NCBI GenBank assembly: GCA_038093975.1
Contig: JBBPTG010000189.1
Coordinates: 1-47,003 of the forward strand
From: Chalciporus piperatus
Taxonomy: Eukaryota > Basidiomycota > Agaricomycetes > Boletales > Boletaceae
Direction: 5' to 3'
Length of the DNA: 47,003 nucleotides
Position numbers and translations under genes: made by a program. Below the pieces are notes generated by a model that saw only the letters and a program-made list of their open reading frames with translations, ran no database searches and was not told where the DNA came from. Below, in pieces: positions 42,110-47,003 of the stretch; within the stretch, counting starts at the first letter, position 1, and each line of letters begins with the position of its first letter.

Positions 42110-43135
42110 ATGCCTCAGCACATCGTTTCCAACCACACAAAACTCAATATTCCTGCTCTATCTGAAGATGGTTACACTGTGAAAGAGATTTGTCGCCTCC
42201 TGGGTATCAAAAAGATGCTCATATACAAGACTCTCACTCTCTACAAATGATTTGGCATTGTTTACAACCCCCACACCTACTCCCGTGTCATCAGGCGCCG
42301 TCGTATCCTCAGTATGGCAGATATCACATTCATCTCCAATGTAGTTGCTCACCACAGCACCATCTACCTTGATGAACTCCAACACGAACTATGGGGGAAG
42401 CGTCAAGTGTATGCTACCGCCCCTACTCTTTGCCGCACGCTGCGAAGCCTTCAGCTCACTAGAAAAAAATATTCTTTGCTGCTTCCAAGCGGAATGAGGA
42501 TTTACGTGCGCGCTACATGAATTGAATTGGAGCAGAAGCCCCAGACGCCAACATGCTGTTGTTTATTGATGAAGCGGCGAAGGACCGGTGCCAAGTGGCC
42601 AATCACTCCGGGGACAACGTTGCCGCGGGCAACGCTACTCCATCCTTCCTGCAATCACACTTGATGGTATTATCACGTACAATATCATTGAAGGCCCAAT
42701 CGACAGTGCACGTTTTGTGCGTTTCTTACAGGAACACGTCGTAAGTTTGATCCAGTTTCAAACTAATCAAGATCTCTAACGTCTTTAGATGCCGTTCACT
42801 ACCCCATATCCTGGACCGTGCAGTGTCCTCATCATGGACAACTGTTGTATTCACCACAGCGAAGAAGTCCGCGCGCTTGTCGATGACATGCATCGTTCAT
42901 TGCTACGTATCGTGGATTCACATATTTTTCTGATTTTTTTCTAGTCTGCAAGCTGATTTACTTGCCACCCTACTCGCCGGATTACAATCCGATCGAACAA
43001 GCATTTTCTGCAGTCAAGTCATACTTGCGTCGTCACAATGATGACCTTTCAATGATGGCAATCGTTCGTGCCTGTCAAAGTATCACGCCTGACAAAGCTG
43101 CAGGCTATTTCCGCGCATCTGGGTATATAGTGTAA
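42110..43135 (+). pseudogene. Tc1/IS630-type DDE transposase, decayed
   Basis: ATG 42110 begins MPQHIVSNHTKLNIPAL. A helix-turn-helix (YTVKEICRLLGIKK) and a second DNA-binding segment (YLDELQHELWGKRQ) follow. Catalytic parts remain: Asp in NMLLFIDEAAKD, Asp in VLIMDNCCIHH and Glu in YLPPYSPDYNPIEQAF, with about 35 residues between the last two. Two intron-like gaps are seen (42739-42788, GTAAGT...TTTAG, and one of about 47 nt before TCTGCAAGC at 42944). Damage: TGA at 42248, a frameshift in an A run near 42467, TGA where Trp is expected near 42525, and a further frame change near 42590. It cannot make an active enzyme, which in intact form cuts at TIRs and inserts at TA. Confidence 0.88.
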
Positions 43136-43164
43136 TCATAGTACAATGTACTGAACACTACTAT

Positions 43165-44775
43165 CTAATGGGCGAAAAAATTGTTTTCTGCATCCTCGTC
43201 TGCATCCTCGATAACAACAAATCCCCTCGGAACTGGAAGCCACTGGTTCTGCGTGTCGCACATGTAATATAGATCATAGTCTGAAGTAGCGTCCAAGTCA
43301 GGATCACCATCCACCATCAATGGTCCTGTGAAACATGACCCGCCGCCATCGTGGTATCGTTTCTCGTATGCAATCTTTTTCCCCACTGGTTGCTCCAATG
43401 ACCCACGGTTCAACGTGCCCGCTGACGATGACGTGCCGCTCCGCTTCCACTTTGCATCCGGTCCGTTCCACCATGCAACGCTAGCTGTCTTCAAACGAAT
43501 GATGTCGCCGATTGGGATCCCGACCTCGGACAAGATCTGTTGGGGCATATCTGCAAGGACGTCCGGGCCGATGCCTCGAAGCTCAAGTCCATCTTCATCT
43601 TGGGAGGCATTGCAGACCTTGAGATTGTTTTCCGCGTACAACAGAAAGCGCTTGAGTTGTGTTGGCGACGGAAGAGGTGGAGATGACAATGGTTGAGGAG
43701 GTTTATGCATGGGCGTCACTGGTGGCACCGCCGCGGATGGGACGAGGGCAGGAGGAGCCTGAGCAACAGGTGAACTGGCAGACTGCAAAAGGCCAGAGTT
43801 GGTAAGCATTTGAAGCAGAAGAACGGATGTGAGAGAGTTGACATCCATGCTTGGAGTCGGTGTTGGGGCAGGTGGCTGTGCTTTCCGTGCCGGATGCAAA
43901 AAATGTGCTTTGTTCGTTATGTCGAACGAGGGGATATTCGGCGGTGTGGTCAATGTAGCCTGGTCTTCATCCTGTAAGGATGTTCAATTGAAGGTTTTCT
44001 GTCATCAAGAAAGTAGTTCAACGTACCAGAGCGCGGCACCAATCCAGAATCATGGCTGGCGTGAGCGCAATCGTCCCCATTGGACCAACGTAAGTATATC
44101 CCTCATCATGATCATTTTTGTAGCGGGCTTGAAGCTTGATACGCCAACGGATGAGACGTGATTCGATGTCGGACGTTTTGAGTACCTAACCCCATTTGAC
44201 TTCTGAATAATGTTGGACGTCTGCGTGAACAGCTACTACATACCCGCACCTTGTCATCATCGCCATCAGTTGTCTCGTTGTCGTCCTCTGCATTGCCACC
44301 CAGAGCAGGCAATTTTTTGACATCCTTCATGTCGACAAGGATCTTGGTGGTGGAGGGATTGCTCTGCCGAATCTTTTTCACCATCTCTTTGTAGTCGGTT
44401 TCGTTATCAACATCCATGGCATCATGATCGCTTGCACGCTGGCTGAGCAGGTGATGAGTATAGCTTACATAGTAGAAAGAATGTAGTAGCGACTTACGTT
44501 TTCACCTTCGGTGGTATGTACCTGAATGGGAACTGCTTCTTCGCCGAGAGCATGTATTGATCTTGCCCATGCTTGTCGAGAATGCGTTGCAGAAAGTCCA
44601 GATAGTTTGTGTCGTCGATCAAAAATTGTAGCTCCTTGACTTTGACGGTCTTTTCTTCCTTTGGAGCAGCTGCTTTGCCCTTAGCTGTCTTCTTCTTGAT
44701 GATCGAGTAGACAGCAAGAGAAACGGCGAAAGTATATGTTGTATCTGAGTCACTGGGGACGGGCGACACTGGCAT
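43165..44775 (-). CDS. Second gene of mariner J: intact protein with SAM-like domain
   Basis: Minus strand, four exons: 44498-44775, 44244-44442, 44027-44185, 43165-43971. Introns are 55, 58 and 55 nt with GTAAGT, GTATGT and GTACGT donors and CAG, TAG and CAG acceptors. Exon lengths sum to 1443, giving 480 residues with no stop or frameshift. Residues 1-93 are basic then mixed (KVKELQFLIDD, FLQRILDKHG). An acidic linker (NETTDGDDD) follows, then a conserved-looking stretch (YTYVGPMGTIALTPAMILDW) and a Pro-rich linker. Residues about 315-385 hold FLLYAENN…LELRGIGPDVLADM…LSEVGIPIGDIIRLK, the helix pattern of a sterile alpha motif (SAM) domain, which mediates protein-protein or RNA contacts. Function unknown; a transposition partner is an inference from position. 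Confidence 0.8.
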
Positions 44776-45506
44776 GGTTGACAGCAGCTCACAAGTCACA
44801 CTGGTCACACTTGACAAAAGCGAACCATTGAGTTCGGGGTCCTATCCCGGCAGTGCCCGAGGCGCGACTTTCACAATATTGGATTCCGCATCAAAATGGA
44901 AACAGCTGTAACTGAACTGAAACTCTACATAACTGTCATATCAGTTATGGTCCAGTTTGTGACCGGTTTGTGACTGGTTTTTTGTAATAACTGGACAAAC
45001 ATTAGAAAGCCCTAATTCTTAGCTTTAAAATGACCCCTGGATCATGTGATTTGGTTCAGTCCCTGAGAAGATATGCTCATTTTATTATATTACCATGATT
45101 ATCAGATGTTTTGGTGGAAATAGCATTGGAATGGAGGTCAAGTTAAGTAAAATACAAGCAAATATGTAATCTCAGCAGTGCAAATTAACATGTGTATTTG
45201 AGTTGAGTGTGTCTCAATCAGTCATTTCATCAATTTACTTCAATATTCAGAAAGAAACTCAAATAAGGTCGGATAAATTTGTAAAAAATCAGGAAAAATA
45301 GTGGTAAATGACCATATATAGGGTATTATTTATAACCAGTTATAACCAGTTTGTGTACAGTTTTGTAAAATTTTGGAAGTAACAAAACTGTAACTGAAAC
45401 CGGACGTAACCAGTTACAATTTCTCACTCGGTTTCAGTTATATTTCACTTCAGTTAAGTTAAGTTTCAGTTTTCTTCCAGTTATGTAACTGGACTTTTAA
45501 ACACTA

Positions 45507-46216
45507 GCCTTGACACGAAAGTGTAGTACTGGATACAAGACGACTGACAAGTGTGAGTTCTCAACACATGCAACAACTCTGCCTCTGTCGAGGAACTGGA
45601 GCCCTTTATAAAGGGACTTGTTGCTTTTGGCCATTTGGGACATTTGTGCAGAAAAGGGTCAAAAACCATAAAAAAGATACATAAGGCATAAAATTTCAAC
45701 AAAGGGCTCACTATGGTATAGGGGTATTTTCCTGATGAACATGATTTAGGTCATCCTCAGACAGGGTGAAATCAGATAGAAGCCTGGATGTCGACATCGA
45801 AACTTGTAAACAGTCAGAGGGTGCCTCTGAAGAGTACCGAAAAGCTTGCAGATACCCGCTAGTGAGAAAACACTGCCCATGATGGACCCATATACGATTC
45901 TCTTGGGATACAACCAGACGGTGGACATGTGCTGAGTGACGTGAGTCAGACGATGACAATGAAAGCACACTGCGCTCACGAAACTCGAAGACAACTCAAG
46001 TTGAACACAACGGATCACATTCGTGCGACCTCAAGAACTCTATAATTCGGGGTTTGCGCCAACGGGAAGGCACACGGAGCCCATGCTGAAGCGCAACTGT
46101 GACTAGAGCTGCAACAGTGATAGACGAGAAATGCTCGACAAACGAACGAAGCTGACGAAACCGTACCGACATGATAGGGCCAACAGGCCAACGACGAAGG
46201 TCTGGAACCTCGCAGG
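45507..46216. other. 710-bp spacer without recognised gene
   Basis: Nothing protein-like is recognisable. It has a perfect 14-bp palindrome CCCTTTATAAAGGG (45602-45615) that includes a TATAAA box, and A-rich sequence near 45660. Short frames on the minus strand (45711-46018) overlap one another and have no supporting features. Confidence 0.4.
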
Positions 46217-46642
46217 AAGTCCTAGTCGCTGGTTCGAGTCCTGCCTAGGCCTCTTATTTCTTGCTTGCTTTAGTCAGCGGATGTTCTTCGATGTTCTTTC
46301 ACATTCCGTACTTCGTCATCGCTGACTCGTACTCTTACCAAGCATGACTCATTCCTATTCGTCATAGCTTGTTCTTACACCTTCCAACCGGTTCCATGCC
46401 TGCCCTTAACTCGTTTCTCTACTTATATAAACCCTCGAGTTTCTCCTGTAACCTTAACTTAGACCTACGCAATCTAGCTTGGTCATTCCTTGCTTCCTGT
46501 GAACCCTCTGAGAGTCACCGTCCCACTCTTGAACGGACGCTAGGCCTTAACGTGGACATCCCATCGTTAGGCTACCTTTGAAACCCTTGCTTTGACTAGG
46601 CTTTTGTGTCTACGCTTTGACCTACCCGGCACAAGCGTAACA
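46217..46642 (+). repeat. 5' LTR of gypsy G copy 3, left end missing
   Basis: 426 bp ending CGTAACA and aligning with 2840-3265 at about 98-99 percent. It keeps the B-box match GGTTCGAGTCC (46231-46241), TGACTCA and TATATAA. The bases after it (aaaggtctaagttacc) do not begin with TGG, so the usual tRNA 3'-end priming is not evident. Confidence 0.9.
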
Positions 46643-46681
46643 AAAGGTCTAAGTTACCCCTGAAGGCTACCTTCGCTGTAG

Positions 46682-47003
46682 ACCTCCACCATTTCCCAAC
46701 GACCTCGCCTCGACACCTCTCGCTGGGGCCCCCCACGAGAGACCGCTAATCCACAGAACCCCGAATCTTCTGACTCGGGCTCACCTGAAGAGGAAGACCC
46801 CTCTAACCCCTACGACACCTCGGATCTTTACGACGAACCAATCACCACCCAAGAGGAACAAGAAGAAACCCTTCACCTCTCCCACGAATTTTCCTCAGCT
46901 GTAACCATCCCAAGGTCACCAACACCACCGTCACCGACCCCAATATCCCGAAGAGCTCCACAGTTCCCTGTGTCGCCTGCTCCCCCACGAACCCCAGCTT
47001 TCC
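46682..47003 (+). CDS. gag: gypsy G Gag, N-terminal part (incomplete)
   Basis: The frame is open from after a TAG at 46679 to the window end (107 codons) with no ATG, so the true start codon is not settled: it may lie beyond a 5' intron or be mutated. The peptide is acidic then Pro-rich (SSDSGSPEEEDPSNPYD, RSPTPPSPTPISRR), the composition of fungal gypsy Gag N-termini. No capsid or zinc-knuckle motif is reached. Confidence 0.6.

Larger units (their letters stand above)
41980..44908 (+). mobile_element. Tc1/mariner-type element J with two genes
   Basis: 2929 bp with 79-bp terminal inverted repeats (41980-42058, 44830-44908; about three mismatches) starting CAGCTGTTTCCATTTTGATG. It is flanked by TA (41978-41979, 44909-44910); MITE copy 2 shows the uninterrupted GTTTAACTG target. 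It holds a transposase gene (plus) and a second gene (minus) that converge with only about 30 bp between stop codons. Each start codon lies 51-54 bp inside its own TIR. Confidence 0.93.
41887..45506. mobile_element. hAT-type MITE, copy 3, containing mariner element J
   Basis: TAGTGTTTAAAAGTCC ends and a perfect 8-bp duplication GCCTTGAC (41879-41886, 45507-45514). The MITE itself is 689 bp once J (41980-44908) and its extra TA are removed, matching copies 1 (688) and 2 (700). Confidence 0.94.
46217..47003 (+). mobile_element. Gypsy G copy 3 (5' end, running off the window)
   Basis: An LTR missing its first 42 bp is followed directly by internal sequence with the start of gag. The abrupt left edge (cgcagg|aagtcctag) shows truncation or a secondary rearrangement. 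Confidence 0.88.

Noticed and set aside
45711..46018. Two overlapping minus-strand frames of 85 and 90 codons
   Set aside because: They overlap in different frames, show no recognisable motif and have no splice or promoter support.
1..47003. Idea that the G sequences at both window ends are one element interrupted by 43 kb
   Set aside because: The left piece is a 3' end and the right piece a 5' end in the same orientation, so they are separate insertions.

Overview
This window is a transposon graveyard from a basidiomycete fungus, probably an agaricomycete. Evidence for that host: introns of about 43-60 nt with GTRNGT donors, an RTC4-like gene of the type expanded in mushrooms, a KDZ transposase with its cysteine-rich domain, chromodomain Ty3/gypsy elements and copia elements. 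Almost every base belongs to a mobile element or to a gene broken by one. No rRNA, tRNA gene, CRISPR array or bacterial-type operon is visible.

Layout. 1-3265: 3' half of a Ty3/gypsy chromovirus (family G) with an extra zinc-knuckle ORF after pol. 3769-10358: a complete, nearly intact gypsy chromovirus (family F) with 454-bp LTRs and a CTTAT target duplication. 10494-12441: a host RTC4-like gene (minus strand), split by a solo LTR (family D) and cut by a copia element. 12442-19278: a 5'-truncated copia (C1) carrying a 3.1-kb TIR transposon (A) and a hAT-type MITE. 19741-22323: a second truncated copia (C2). 22702-27147: a third copia (E), into which a solo F LTR and a second TIR transposon (B, related to A) were inserted. 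About 27165-41240: remains of a large KDZ-type region. It holds a GGCCGATG tandem array, a small unknown ORF, a zinc-cluster gene split by a hAT MITE, an apparently whole AT-hook gene, and the start of a KDZ transposase. The transposase is split by a solo LTR (K) and by a full-length copia (H, minus strand). 41241-41795: remnant of a G gypsy. 41887-45506: a third hAT MITE, itself hit by a 2.9-kb Tc1/mariner element (J) that carries a dead transposase and an intact four-exon gene with a SAM-like domain. 46217-47003: start of another G gypsy (5'-clipped LTR and beginning of gag).

Many insertions can be proven from sequence alone. Target duplications are visible (CTTAT, GGAAC, CCTTG, TCAGC, GTTGC, AGGCTCAA, GCCTTGAC, near-perfect GGAACGCC, TA, TG, CA, ACGG). 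In several cases the interrupted reading frame joins exactly when the insert is removed. The most unusual items are the paired TIR elements A and B, with splice-site-like tandem modules and, in A, a run of about ten non-identical palindromes; the two-gene mariner with its SAM-like partner; and the KDZ neighbourhood with several accompanying genes.
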